Part shown: positions 1-11,747 of the stretch, one piece after another | Position numbering within the stretch: the stretch's first letter is position 1 | Layout of the letters: each line of letters opens with the position of its first letter | Program-made: the position numbers and the translations under genes | Assembly: GCA_013180625.2 (NCBI GenBank) | Contig: SNVD02008040.1 | Span: 62,001-126,000 of the forward strand | DNA length: 64,000 nucleotides | Direction of reading: 5' to 3' | Source: Boswellia sacra | Taxonomy: Eukaryota > Streptophyta > Magnoliopsida > Sapindales > Burseraceae | Notes under the pieces: generated by a model | Told to the model about the DNA's origin: nothing | What the model saw: the letters and a program-made list of their open reading frames with translations, nothing else | Database searches by the model: none

Positions 1-700
1 TGGGTTGAGATGAGGACAATAATCCTTGAAGAAGTTGAGTTGATGGAATTGCATCTTTGAAGTGTTATTTTAAAATGATTAGCAGGTTAGTTAATTTTGA
101 AAAGCAAAGGAAACTCTATCGGACGCTTCATCAGTATTTTTCATAGATGTATCTATAGTATTTTAAATATGAGTTTTTAAAATCAGGTACAGTTGTTACA
201 ATTATCTTATCAAGTTTGTGCAGTAGAAGCATAGAGAGTGTGCCTTTAGTAATGACTAATCCTAGTTACTGCTTTTCTTTGGAGCATCGGGATCCTAAGG
301 ATAGCGATAGTTGGGATGCGTCATGCCAATTTGGCAACTCATTAATTAGTTTTAAGAAGTGAATATATGAATGAGATAAGTTAAGAAAGAAGTTGTTACA
401 ATAGTAAGTAGAAAGGATTGGAATTGGATCTTCCAAAAGTAGGGGCAGAAGTTGATTCACATAGAAGGTGAAGTATTTTTTTACCAATCAAAATGTAACT
501 GTTCTTTTGTGAGACGCTAAGGTTTAATCTGATTGAAATGATTCCTGATAGTAAATGAAGAAAAGGAAAAGTCAGGTTACATGATTCTGAAGGATCTTAG
601 TTGTATAGCGTATGTTAGGTAGTATCATATAAGTATGGTTTACGGCTTAGCACTCTGGAGCTTTGTAATTTCGAGGATGATTTTTTTTAGGAGGCAGTAT
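1..700 (+). mobile_element. decayed 3' tail of a Ty3/gypsy-like element
   Basis: No intact reading frame is present. The last part (671-696) reads like the end of a Ty3 polyprotein region followed by a polypurine tract: TTCGAGGATGA, a T run, then AGGAGG. The same arrangement occurs at 22281-22311 in the better preserved Ty3 element of this window, which supports the assignment. A TG dinucleotide suited to an LTR start follows at 701. The rest of the stretch has no recognisable domain. The call rests mainly on this boundary motif. Confidence 0.45.
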
Positions 701-2578
701 TGTAATACCCATGGGCTTGTAACTAAAGAAAGCACAAGCCATTTGGAATTAATAACAAGCCTAACCCATTTGAATTTTATAACCAGCCCAACCCATTTCT
801 CCTTCATTTCATTATTATAAGACACACACACACACAAAAAAATAAAAGAAGGAAGAAAAATCTAGAGAGAAAAGAGAGAGGGGGACCGAAAGTTGAGAGT
901 GAGGGAGGAAAAATGGTGGAAGGCCTTATATGGAGTTGCTTAAAGAGGTTAAATCATGTAAATTTTATAGTTTCTAATCTACATATAGAGTAATTATTGC
1001 TTGTTTCATTAAAGAAAATTTGAGGCGTGTTGGCAATTGTAAAAAGCTTTAGAGAGAGAAGCTAGAGAGATAAAGAAGATCAAAGATGGAATTGGAAGTC
1101 CTATCCAAGGACAAAGAAGATTTTAGCTTATACGTTAAAAGAGACGACAATCTAGATAGAGCATTGATCTTGGATCTACTTCAAGCCAACTAAGTTGTGC
1201 CACCAAATTAGTTGAGTGGGAAAATATATTTTCTTTCATAAATTATAAATGAGTTTAAATATTGTTTTATATATATACACATGTTGGAAAGCTTTTAAAG
1301 TGATTAGCAAATAAATTTCTAATTGAAATGAAGAAAGCATGTTTACTAGTTTATTTAGTATTTCTTAGATTCTCTTACGTTTTAGTATACTTAGAAGTAT
1401 TCAAGCTACTTTCTTATAGTATTTTCTTTTTAAAGATAGATATGGCATTATTTATTATGGTTGCTTCGAGTAATTAGAATGTTTAAAAATTAGTTTCTAA
1501 AAAAGTTTTGAACAAGATATAGTATTTAGAAATCAAAATTTTGATTTTTATATTCGAAGTGCTTTCTAATTTATCAAAAATGCATATTTTGCAATTTTAG
1601 AGAAATAATGTTAAAGCATGATATTTACAATGATCATAGCAAATTTTATTTCAAGGATTTCTTAATATTTTTAAAGATTTCTCTTTTATAAGTTCATCAT
1701 GGATTTTAAATGATTTAAATATTTTCAACTGTAGTTTGCATAAATTTTCAGTGGTTGATAAGTTGCATGAAAAACAAGATTTTAGCATATAAACAAATTT
1801 TAAATACCAGTTTCAATAAAGATAAAACATTCAGTTATATTATAATAAGCTAATACCTAACTCACTTAGACAATAAGACAGCAGATTTTAGACAGATAAT
1901 TATCTAGATAGAGGCCTTTCGGGTCTGTTTAGATACACATAGAGGCTTTGAACTGTGTGATCTAGGCGCTTTAACCCTTAGAGCAGCTCTGCACATGCGT
2001 ATGATCAGTTTAGTAGGCCTGTGCGATATTAGATCTCGTCAGGTACATATAACTCTACTTATGTGACGTTAGATCTCACAAGATGTGAGGAGTTTTAGAT
2101 AGGCCTATGCTATGTTAGATTTCGCTTGATATGATCAGACAACTTTAGGGGTACTTTTCAATATATCAGTATGTGTTTTATATATTTTTATATGAATTAA
2201 GAAAAGAAGAGTTTAGAAAAGAAGCATATTTAACAAATTTGTATAAATTTTTACAAAATTTTTGGAAACAATTTATAATGATAGTTTATGCATTATAAGC
2301 AGCGTCATTACTTTATAATCCTATGAAAAGTAAAGTCTAATTTTTTTCATGAGTTACAAAAGTTTCTTAAAAGAAGATTTTACTGAAAGTTATGCCTTTT
2401 GTTTCAAATAGCATTTGAATAAATGTTTTAGCATGATTATCAAAAGCATTCTTTTTATCTAATTGAAGATGCATTATTTTATTGTTTTAAGTATAGACAA
2501 TAAGAAGAAGTATTTTAATGAACTTAATCATTCATTAGTTATTTATTCAAAAGTTTTATTAAATATTAGATGATATGT
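701..2578 (+). mobile_element. probable LTR of the decayed Ty3-like element
   Basis: The stretch begins TGTAATACCC directly after the polypurine-like tract. It has a CA microsatellite near 822-836, a purine-rich stretch (840-915) such as lies near transcript starts in other LTRs, and a degenerate tandem repeat at about 1905-2160 built on a TTAGATCTCG/TTAGATTTCG core. No second LTR copy is in the window, so the right end is unknown; the CACTA element at 2579 may have inserted into it. Confidence 0.35.
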
Positions 2579-3956
2579 TACTACTAGAGAATGAGGCTTT
2601 TACTGCAACCTTTTACTGTAAGCCTTAAAAAATGCAGAAAATGGTAAAATTCTGTGATGGGCTACCACACATGCAGTAGAAATTATGTGCTTTTACTTCA
2701 GTTTTTATCAAATCGTAGTAGAAACTCTTTTTAGTATACAACTAAGTTGTACAATATTATTCGTACAACATAACATGTCACAAATTTATTGGGTGGATAA
2801 AAATAAAAAATTAATTAATTAATTTTTAATAAATAAAATATGACCCACACATATAATAGGTTTATACCATGTAGGTTATATGGGTTGAGTTATACAACTT
2901 GATTGTATACATAGCATTATTGTTTTTTTTTAATTTGTCTTTTTTGTCTACTCCATTTTACGCCTTTCTCCCCCCTCTTTTCTCATTATTTTTCCCTCTC
3001 TTGTAATCCCTAATTTCCCCAACTTCGCTCCCTCTCAAAGTCCCTCTCTAATCTCTTTCAACTTCTTCATTATCAAATCTCACTTTCTATTTTACTTCAT
3101 TTTTCGACTTTTACTGTGCATAGTAATTGATTTGCTGCTTTCGTTTGCTGCTTATCGTTTGAAAGGAAGCTGAAGGTGCTGCTTTCGTTTGCTCAAGTCT
3201 GACCTTACCAGGGGAAGAAGCTCAACTTGAAGGTATTATTCTTTCGACAACTTGCTGCTTCAATATTAATGATTTACAATTTCAAAATGCATGTACAAAC
3301 TGCATTTTATTTGAAATCTCACGAGCACTCTCACTGCCAAAATGCGTGCCAAAATGCATTATCTTTTGTTTTTTGTGTGCAAAATGATTTATTTATAGAA
3401 ATCCATAAATCTAGCTTAGCCCCGTATTCTTTCAATTCAATTGATGTTAGTTAATTATTCTATACATTGAGACGTATCTAACCTTTGCTTAATTTCTGGG
3501 TATTCTTTTCTTTCTACAATATCAATTTTCTTTTTCTTTTTCTGGGTATAAAGTGTATTCAACGTTGCTTTTACTTTGCAGATTTGAAAAAAAAAACAAA
3601 AGATTTGAATTTGAAAGACACGATAATGTTAACTGTTATTTAGCAAACCTTCCTTCAATAATTAATCAGCTTTTTAGTTGGATGCCACGAGTACAATCCT
3701 TTAGGTTGTGACAATTCATTTATTTATTCTCTGGATTTTTATGGGCCTTTTTTATTGTATTTTATTTTAGATTTCTGGTTATCTTTTGAGATATTATTGG
3801 TTAATGGAAGCTTATTTTGTATCAGATCAGATCAAATCATGAGTTATCTCTTTGTTTATTTCTTTGATAATTAGTATATTGTAGATCAATATATGCATGG
3901 GTAAGTGTAAATTGATTAGTTGCTAATGGCCACCGTGACACTGCTTGAGATATTCT

Positions 3957-4029
3957 CATCAATTACTTGGCTTCCTACAGCTTGGTAAGATGGTTCATCA
4001 GTTACTTGGCTTCCTAAAGCTTGGTAAAG
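3957..4029 (+). repeat. short tandem duplication inside the CACTA element
   Basis: Two adjacent copies of about 39 bp share TTACTTGGCTTCCTA followed by AGCTTGGTAA. They differ at a few positions. Confidence 0.7.
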
Positions 4030-6389
4030 TACAAACCCAATTCTCAGTTCAGTACCTTGAAGAAGAAGGACCTGATTCGGTGACCTTGTTCTGGGTTCTG
4101 TTCCTTATGGAGTGCCTTCATATCGGATTAGTGCTTACCTCGTCAATGGTTTGTAACTCTCTCTCTCTTTTTATTTTATTACTTAATTTTTTTACCAAGT
4201 GCTTTTGGATTATTCCTTTAAAAAATTGTGTCTTTTATAAAATTTCTTGAGTCAATTTGCTGATTTTATCAAACATAATAAACTCTAGACTTCTAACAAT
4301 CAAAACGTATAAAAAATTATAACATTACCAGCTAAACATAATTCTCTGTTCATAATAAACAAAAGGGAAAATCTCTGTTGAGGTTTCAGTATGAACCGTT
4401 TAATTTTAGTGTTTGAAATCTAGTGCTGATTATTTTTCTTTTTCTAATTAAATATTAATAATATTATGAGTTATGATGATCAGAAAATTAAATGTAATAA
4501 AATATGATTAAATTAACCCCAAAAGTTGATTGAGTGGTAAGATGGTTTACATTTGTGTGTAGCTTAAGTTTCCTGATTAACACTAGCTTTTGCAGTCACC
4601 AATTCTCTGTTCATTTGTGGATCTGGGTATGCAATGTCTACTGAGAAATATTAGATTAGATTAAGGTAGATTGGTTGTGAATTTTTCCAGAGAAATTGTC
4701 ACAGAAAAATTCTAACGTGTCCTTTTCAAGGTTTTTGCTTCTTGCTGCTTTCTTAATTCATTGTTCCCATTTTTCATTTTTGTTCAGTGGAAATGTAAAT
4801 GTGTCTAGTTTGTACATTTTTGGGACCCATTTAATTGCTGAAGTTTTCTGCTTTTTATTGTATTTAATAGGAACGAGATAGCTACTGGAACATGATGCAC
4901 AAATATATAGGCTCAGATGTTGATTAATGGTGACACTTCTGTCATTATATTTGAGCCAATAATTATGCTGCAAAAAATGGCAGGGGTTTGTGCTACTTTA
5001 TTGGCAAGATTATAGATTTGTGTTTCTTTTTATGTTGTTTTTAGTTTACATTACAATTTAAGTTGCACAATGCCTTCCACAGTTAATGGAATACCGCCAC
5101 TTGTTGAATCGAGCAGATGAGTGAGGATCCATATGCGATTGGTATATACGGGTGAGTGAACTCTTTCATTGAATTCTTTGTGAGGCTTATGCTAACATTA
5201 TCTGGTTGATGGATGGATTTATTTTTCAATGCAGCATCATGGGCCATGTATCTAATAGCCTACCAATGGCTAATCAATTACACGTTGCTTTAATTAATTA
5301 TTATTCAATTTGTATTGCTACGTACATGATACTATGACTGTTCTTTACTAGGGGTAGTACTTCATAAACATCAATCTTCTCAATAAGTTGACTGACTAAA
5401 TTAAAGGCATGGAATTAAATTAATTGACTAAACTAAATTGAATTATATTATTTTGACTAAATTAAATTAAATAATATTGATTAGCTATATTAATAAACTA
5501 CTTATAGGGAAATTGAATAAATAAGTTAGAAAAGATTGGATCACAGTATACAGATTGAAATTAATAAATTAAAAAACTAAATAAATAAATAAATTAAATT
5601 ATTAAACTACTTAAAATTAATTTGATACTATAAACAAGGTTATTTAACTGAACTCTCCAAATAAAAAATTAAATAATTAAACCAAGTAAATTTAATTAAT
5701 CCAATTTAGTTCAACTAAATTTAAATCAAATAAATTAATTGAATTAATTATTTAAATTAGTTTTATGTTTGTAATTTAAATTCAGTACATTAATCAAGTA
5801 GTAAAAAATAGAGTAAATTAAATTAAACTAATAAATTTATTGAAATAAAATAAACTAATAATTATTATGATTAATAACTTATTATGAAATTGGTAACGTC
5901 TAATTAGACGATACTTAAAGATGATAACCGACATAAAAAATTACAACTTTACACAAACTACCATATATTTTTTTTAATTTGAAATATGTATTTTTTTTCC
6001 TTCTTGAATAGGTTTTGGATGCTTCAAGTGCAAACCAAAATCACATCAATGTTGACACCGAGCAACAAAAAATAAGAGAAGAATTAGGTATAAAGTTATT
6101 TGTTATTAGTCAATAAATGAATTTAGGTTTACATCTTTGATTTAAATTGTTGTTTAGAAACTTAGTAGGATAATAATTATTACTTTTTATTTGTGAAGGA
6201 TTTTTTCACATGAAGATTAGATGACCTTTTATTTTTAGATTGATTTTATCATTAGTACTTTCATATTATGCGAATTTATAACTTATGATTTTGTTTGCAG
6301 ATTATGTGTGATTTATGAATTTTTAACTTATATAATGTTTCATGTTGGATATTTGCTTTATTCATATTTTTTATATGCAATGAATTAGT

Positions 6390-6469
6390 TAAATAAGAAA
6401 AAATAGATACCAAAAGAATGTTAAAAGACTAAATAAGAAAAAATAGATACCAAAAGAAGGTTAAAAGAA
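6390..6469 (+). repeat. 40-bp tandem duplication inside the CACTA element
   Basis: Two nearly identical 40-bp units begin TAAATAAGAAAAAATAGATA at 6390 and 6430. They lie just inside the right subterminal region. Confidence 0.85.
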
Positions 6470-6854
6470 CGGAATTCTGAAAATGAGAAAATTGAATTTC
6501 AAAATCCCAAATTGAAAATGAAAACTCTTGTAAAAGGTCTTTCACGGCGGGTCAAAAACCGCGGTAAAATAAAAAATTGGACAATCCCAAGACAAATATT
6601 TACAAGGGGCTTGAACATTTTACAACAGGGTCGAAACTTTTATCGCAGTCAAAAAACTGCTGTAAAAAGTCAAATTATTGTTGTGGAATTAGACAATGAT
6701 TATTTATGGAAGGCTACAAAATCACGGTAAAAGTCAAAACGACTTTTTACAGTGTCACCTACTAAGGCGGGCTGAAATTGTCATAAGTTTGTCGTAAAAA
6801 GTCTTTTACAGCGGTTTCGACTTGCCATAGAAAGTCATTTTTCTTGTAGTGTGT

Positions 6855-7289
6855 TATTTTATTATATCCCAAAAATTAGAAGCTTTTACAAAGATTTTTC
6901 AATAGAGTAAAGATTTATTTTATAATAATATAATTTGCTTATTAATATACAAATATATTCAATCACTGAGTTTTATATTCACATTTTTTTTATTAAAAAA
7001 AAAAATCTCCCACACCCTTCAGGTAAAATCATGGTTTGATCTAGTTAGCAAGTCTGAAGGTCAAGCCACATGATTGTGCAAGGAAGTCAAGCCACGTGAT
7101 GGTGTAAGAATATTTATATTGTCATTAAGGTTGTAATAGATATGTTAGAAAATTTTTATTAGCTATTGTAATTGAAGTTTTATTGTATATCTATTAAATT
7201 ATTTTCAAGTTTATTTAATGAGAAAGACGGTTAGATAATAGTTTCTAGTCCACAGTTTTAGGATGATACACTTGTGTAGCTGAGGAGTG
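6855..7289. other. intergenic, nothing recognised
   Basis: AT-rich sequence between the CACTA element and the GH17 partial duplicate. A short imperfect direct repeat of GTCAAGCCACATGAT type occurs at about 7062-7105. No coding potential or known element is seen. Confidence 0.5.
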
Positions 7290-8427
7290 TCATAGAGAAC
7301 ATAAGTCATTCATCAATAAATGATGAGTCGGACATGTCAAAGGAAAGTACTCTTTCAGCACTATGTTGATAATTTAGGCACCAAAAACAGGAACTCCATA
7401 TTAGTAGACTAAGAAAAATGCAGATTATAAATCAAGATATCTAGGATGCGTTCAAATAGAATTTATTTAATGGAAATGCTGGTACTTAGCCATTTTAAAG
7501 CAACAAGCAAATTGTGCAAAACCATATATGGATGAAGATACTAAAAGATGGATCAGTTAATCGCTAAAAGCATTCTAATACCAACGAGCAAATTAGACGC
7601 TCACAAGTTAAGGAATCAATAAGAGGAATTTTATTGAATAAATCGATAGAAATAAATATCTCAGAAAGTTGTAAAGTACAATAAACTATCAAAAGTAATT
7701 GAAAAATGGGGAAAACTTGTATAAATGGTAAACCTACGAGGGGCGCAAAGAAGAAGAAGATTATATCTGAATTATGAAATTGCATTACCCTTGTGAAATA
7801 TTCTGTGCGATAGCTGTGGCCAAACATTGAAAAGTACAAGCCAAGTCATCCTGATTCTTAAGTAATACATATTGAACACATACAAAGCATTTCCATTTGC
7901 ATCCAAGCCATTAAAAGATGAGCCATATCCAAGTACTGTGCAATCAGAAGCAGTGCAGGCAAAGTTTATGTTATCTCATTGTTGTTGAGGCTTCACGTAT
8001 TTAACCCAAAAGGTTAATCTAATAGGTAGAGTGACTAACCTCTTTATAACTCAAAACCTCTCATTACAACTATTTAATGTGGAAGTTCCAATAATCCCCC
8101 TCTCGAATCAATGTGGGAGTTCCAACAATCCCTCTCTCTATGGCAAACCAGTCTTTATTCGAAAGCCCAAGTCCTCACATTGATATTTCATGGATTTCAT
8201 TCTGATACCGTTGTTGAGGCTCCCAAGTGTTCAATCCAAAAAGTTAAACTAGTGGATGGAGTGACCAACCTCTATATAACCAAAAAATGTAGGACTTCCA
8301 ACACTTTTTTACTCAGATCCTTGGCATTTGGATTAAACATACACCATTTGGTAGGAAAATATTTTCACATTCTATGAACCTAAGTGGAACTTTTTTTCCC
8401 TGATTAGAAAGATCTATTTAGTATTTA
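7290..8427 (-). pseudogene. truncated duplicate of the GH17/X8 glucanase 3' end
   Basis: This stretch aligns in the same orientation with 25735-26582, the 3' flank and X8/CBM43-coding end of the intact glucanase gene at 26168-29475. Matching landmarks include the sequence around a TTTTATTGAATAAATCGATA block (7631, matching 26041) and the codons for the X8 segment from about 7765 to 7977 and 8314-8427. It is dead: a short deletion at about 7852 relative to the intact copy shifts the frame, one conserved X8 cysteine codon reads Phe (about 7911), a TRIM-like element splits it at 7983-8303, and it stops at 8427 without catalytic domain or promoter. It is best explained as one copy of an old tandem duplication whose 5' part was lost. 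Confidence 0.85.
7983..8303 (-). mobile_element. TRIM-like miniature LTR retroelement
   Basis: Two direct repeats, 7983-8093 and 8212-8303, both start TGTTGAGGCT and are about three-quarters alike by eye. On the minus strand the sequence next to the inner edge of the 8212 repeat is CGGTATCAGAATG (about 8197-8209), a good match to the initiator-Met-tRNA primer binding site of plant LTR elements. The total is only about 320 bp with no coding capacity, as in TRIMs. It interrupts the GH17 duplicate. A clear 5-bp target duplication is not visible. Confidence 0.68.
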
Positions 8428-8434
8428 GAGTGAG

Positions 8435-8482
8435 TTTAAGCGCGCGCCCGCGCACACGCCCGCCCGCCCGCCCGCCCGCACG

Positions 8483-8524
<42 letters not shown>
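8435..8524. repeat. compound microsatellite (GC-rich CGCC plus CA)n
   Basis: A GC-only run of CGCC/CGCG units (about 8440-8480) passes into an uninterrupted CA tract of about 40 bp (8484-8524). It lies directly at the end of homology between the GH17 pseudogene and its parent. Confidence 0.95.
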
Positions 8525-8529
<5 letters not shown>

Positions 8530-9689
8530 GAGAGACACACAGGGCCAAGGCTCAGGTAGATCACCATAGATCGCTGGAGGTTGATGTTATGAGAACATAG
8601 AAAACAATCAAAGGTGTTTCGGCACATTAGAATTCTCTAAAAAGATTTCCAAAGAAAAGAAATTCTCAAATGCAAAAGAATTCTAAAGTGGAGTTTAGAG
8701 AAATGTGCATACCTTTTAATGGAAACCTAGATGGTTTATATATGCATAGAAATAGGTCATTATATGCATAGAAAGAGATTATTGTGAAACCTAGATAATG
8801 TGCTTAGATTATGGGCTTTAATAACTATACCACATAACAAAACACATCATTCAAATTCAATTTATATAGATGTTTATTGAAGTCGAGCTGCAAAATGTAG
8901 CCGAAGTAATGGACGTCAAACGGAGTTAGATACTTATCCATTGCAACGTCAATTTGAAACTTGCCAACTCTACTTACATTTCATGGCGCCAAATATAATT
9001 GGCTTCCTATGAGGTGCTTTCGGTGGAATATGATTTGCCTACAGAAAGGCATGTTGAGCAAATGTTTAGTATATTTCTTTTGGCTCTACAAGGCTTAATA
9101 TATTGCATCTTCACCCTCTGTATAGTTCTCTTCTTATAATTTCAACCTTCATTTAGTTTCTATTAATTATATAATACCCGATTCTTTTTGGACAATTATT
9201 TCTTATATTTGACATAGAAACTGTTTAATCATTGCCTTTATGTCTACAATTTTTCTTTATTTTTATTTGAAAAATCAACAGCCTTTTACTCTTTTGGAAG
9301 AAATGTCATCTGGACTCTAAATAGGACATTTTGGACCTTTTGATTATGAATCTTTTATTTATTTTTTTTTTAAAATATTTTCTCATGGATGGAGCTATAT
9401 GAACCCTAAAAAAACTCTCTAAACATCCCATTTCTTTCAACATCATTTAATAATTTAAAATCTACTCTATACACCCATTTTGTCACCCTATATACCCTTA
9501 AATAATTTGATAATTACAATATTTTTATTTTATGAAAAGATGTTGGAAATTTGTAAAATCTTATTAACAAATGAACTTATTTTCTTTGGTTTCCCAAAAC
9601 TTTTTACTTGTTCGTTTGTTTTGCTTAATTATTCAAATATGAGTTCTTAACTCAAAAAAGAAAAAATGGCTTAAAAATTCATTGCTAGA
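8525..9689. other. intergenic, no gene recognised
   Basis: No reading frame with recognisable similarity and no clear repeat structure. The 9360-9530 part is AT-rich low-complexity sequence. Confidence 0.5.
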
Positions 9690-9842
9690 AGAGGGCACGT
9701 TTGGGAGGCGGGCATTAAGGGGGATTGGACTCTATTTAAGGATTATTTGTCCTGAATTGTTGTTTGGTGCTCTAACATGGATTGGGGCTAGAAATCCCAA
9801 TATTAAAATAATCTCAATCAACTAGGACTATTCAGTCCCACT

Positions 9843-10630
9843 TAGGGATGGCAAAAACCTGGGGCCGGGCCAGGGACCCCGTTCCCTGTCCCCGACGCCG
9901 GCAAGGAATTCAATTCCCCGTCCCTGGAAATTTTTTCAGAAATTCCGGGGCCGGGGCGAGGCCGGGGAGTTATATTTCGGGGCCGCGGAGTTGAATTACC
10001 CGGGTTATTTCCCCGGTTTGTATTTTTTTAATTTCCATGGTTTGTATTTTTTAAACAAAGCTAAAAACAAGCAACCTGCCAAAACGCTCGAGAAAACTCG
10101 ACTTGTCGGATGAAAGACATCATCCGTCACTCGATGTCTTCGAAAATAGACTGATATCGAGTGTCGGTTGTAAATCCGACACGACTCGACATATAAGTGT
10201 CGAGTGTCGGATGCATCCGACACTCGATGTCTTCTAAAATAGACTGATATCGAGTGTCGGTGTGAATCCGACACGACTCGATATGTAAGTGTCGAGTCGT
10301 GTATCCGACAGTCGACACTTACATGTCCACTCGTGTCGAGTGTCGGATTTTATATTGTCGAGTGTCGGATTTCGTCGATGTCGAGTGTCGGATTTTATAT
10401 TGTTTTAAATTAAATAAATTAAATAAAATGTATTTTTATATTTATTCCGGGCCGGGGAGCCGGGGTCAGGCCGAGGAGCCTAGTCCCCGGCCCCTGCCCG
10501 GCTCCGGGCGTTCCTCGGTATTCCTCTCCCTGTCCCCGGACATACTCCTCGAAAATCCGGATAATTCCCCGGTGAGACCGGGCCGGGGATCCGGGTACCC
10601 GGCTCCACCCGGGGGTTTTTGTCATCCCTA
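9843..10630. mobile_element. non-autonomous hAT-type element, 788 bp
   Basis: The termini are inverted repeats: TAGGGATGGCAAAAACC on the left and TAGGGATGACAAAAACC on the right read in reverse (16 of 17 match), of the TAGGGRTGRCAAA type common in hAT elements. The flanks carry an 8-bp target duplication, GTCCCACT (9835-9842) and ATCCCACT (10631-10638), with one mismatch. Both subterminal zones (9860-10015 and 10445-10615) are packed with GGCCGGGG/CCCCGGCC motifs, a striking GC island in AT-rich DNA. The interior has tandem palindromic repeats. There is no transposase. Confidence 0.85.
10128..10400. repeat. tandem, palindromic GTCGAGTGTCGG repeats inside the hAT element
   Basis: A 93-bp unit starting CACTCGATGTCTTC is present at 10128 and again at 10221. 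Further copies of GTCGAGTGTCGGA follow to 10395. Positions 10200-10227 form a perfect 28-bp palindrome centred on ATGCAT. Confidence 0.9.
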
Positions 10631-10757
10631 ATCCCACTCTCTACCATAGGATAGCCTGAGATAAGGATTATGTCTCTTTTTATTTTAAGTAATAATAATA
10701 TAAAACTAATATTAAAAATAATATAAAACAAAATAAATATTAATGTTTTATCAAAAT

Positions 10758-11290
10758 AGTAATATTTAATAATTTTGGAGCAAATATAATTTCAACTATA
10801 TTTAAATATTTAATTATGATGTAATTAAAATAATTTTTATTATAAATATTTTATTTTCATAATATGAAATTTTTTTATTTTTAATATAATTCACAATATT
10901 ATAATTAAAATATAATAATAGGAATAAAATATTATTAAATTCATATTAAATAATATTAAAAAGCTTACTTGTAATAAAAAAAGTAATATTTAATAATTTT
11001 TAAATAAATTTAATTTTTAACTATATTTAAATATTTAATGATGATGTAATTAAAATAATTTTTATTATAAATATTTTATTTTCATAAGATGACAAATTTT
11101 TTATTTTTAATATAATTCACAATATTATAATTAAAATATAATAATAGGAATAAAATATTATTAAATTCATAGTAAATAATATTAAAAATACTAACTTTTA
11201 ATAAAAAAGTAATATTTAATAATTTTTAAATAAATTTAATTTTTAACTATATTAAATATTTAATTAACTATAAAATGATGTAATAATAAA
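10758..11290. repeat. AT-rich tandem repeat, about 225-bp unit, 2.3 copies
   Basis: Units begin AGTAATATTTAATAATTTT at 10758, 10982 and 11208, with periods of 224 and 226 bp. They share long near-identical blocks such as ATAATAGGAATAAAATATT. The third copy is partial. Confidence 0.88.
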
Positions 11291-11747
11291 TTAAACTTTG
11301 AATAAATTAAATTAGTTTATATTTAAAAAATTGATTTTTTAAATATTTATTTTAACTAATGTAGTCTAGTCTCGTACTACACTAAATATAAGACAGTATT
11401 ATCTATAATCCACTCTCAATCCCAATCCTATTCCTAATCTCAGTCCAGTACAGTTCAGTTTCGACTCTCAAATGAAACCTCATAATGTAGTACAAGACAT
11501 TTTATAAAGTGAGGTCATTAGGCTTTTCTGGCCCAACTGAAATATATGAAAAAGGTGGTGTTATTACCCCCTTTTTAGGCCCTTTTCTGTGCATAACCCA
11601 TATAAAAGATTTAAGAGATGAGGCTATTTATAGCCGGATTTTGGTTGATCTGTTTCAGAATGAGCACATTGGGAATTGGGCTCAAATGTTTGGATATGTT
11701 TTGAGGTTACCTTTCGCTCTAAGAACTCAAAAAACGGAGATCAATGT

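Larger units (their letters stand above)
2579..6851. mobile_element. non-autonomous CACTA (En/Spm) DNA transposon, 4.27 kb
   Basis: The right end, read on the minus strand, starts CACTACAAGAAAAATGAC, the classic CACTA terminus. The left end starts TACTACTAGAGAATGAGG, one base off CACTA. Both ends are flanked by TGT (2576-2578 and 6852-6854), the expected 3-bp target duplication. Subterminal copies of TTTTACTGC/TTTTACAGC-like motifs crowd both ends (2595-2760 and 6511-6830), as needed for transposase binding. No transposase is visible. The inside holds a T/C-rich stretch (2930-3130), exon-like patches near 3130-3240, 3930-4150 and 5070-5155, and a very AT-rich block (about 5380-5900). The exon-like patches may be captured host sequence, but I recognise no protein. 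Confidence 0.82.
9690..11486. mobile_element. possible PIF/Tourist-like element enclosing the hAT element
   Basis: The left edge contains GCACGTTTGGGAGGCG (9695-9710). The right edge, read on the minus strand, contains TTCATTTGAGAGTCG, giving imperfect terminal inversion (about 14 of 20 positions by eye). Everything between, apart from the nested hAT element, is very AT-rich. No target duplication was found, so this is tentative. Confidence 0.3.

Noticed and set aside
8436..8627. Open frame across the CA/CGCC microsatellite
   Set aside because: The translation is a Val-Cys dipeptide run and Ala-Arg repeats produced by the microsatellite.
10128..10400. Repeat-spacer look suggesting a CRISPR-like array
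   Set aside because: The units are long tandem and palindromic copies without unique spacers of even length, within a transposon of a plant genome.
10005..10731. Overlapping open frames on both strands around the hAT element
   Set aside because: They are created by tandem GTCGAGTGTCGG and GGCCGGGG repeats; the translations are repetitive and have no protein-like composition.
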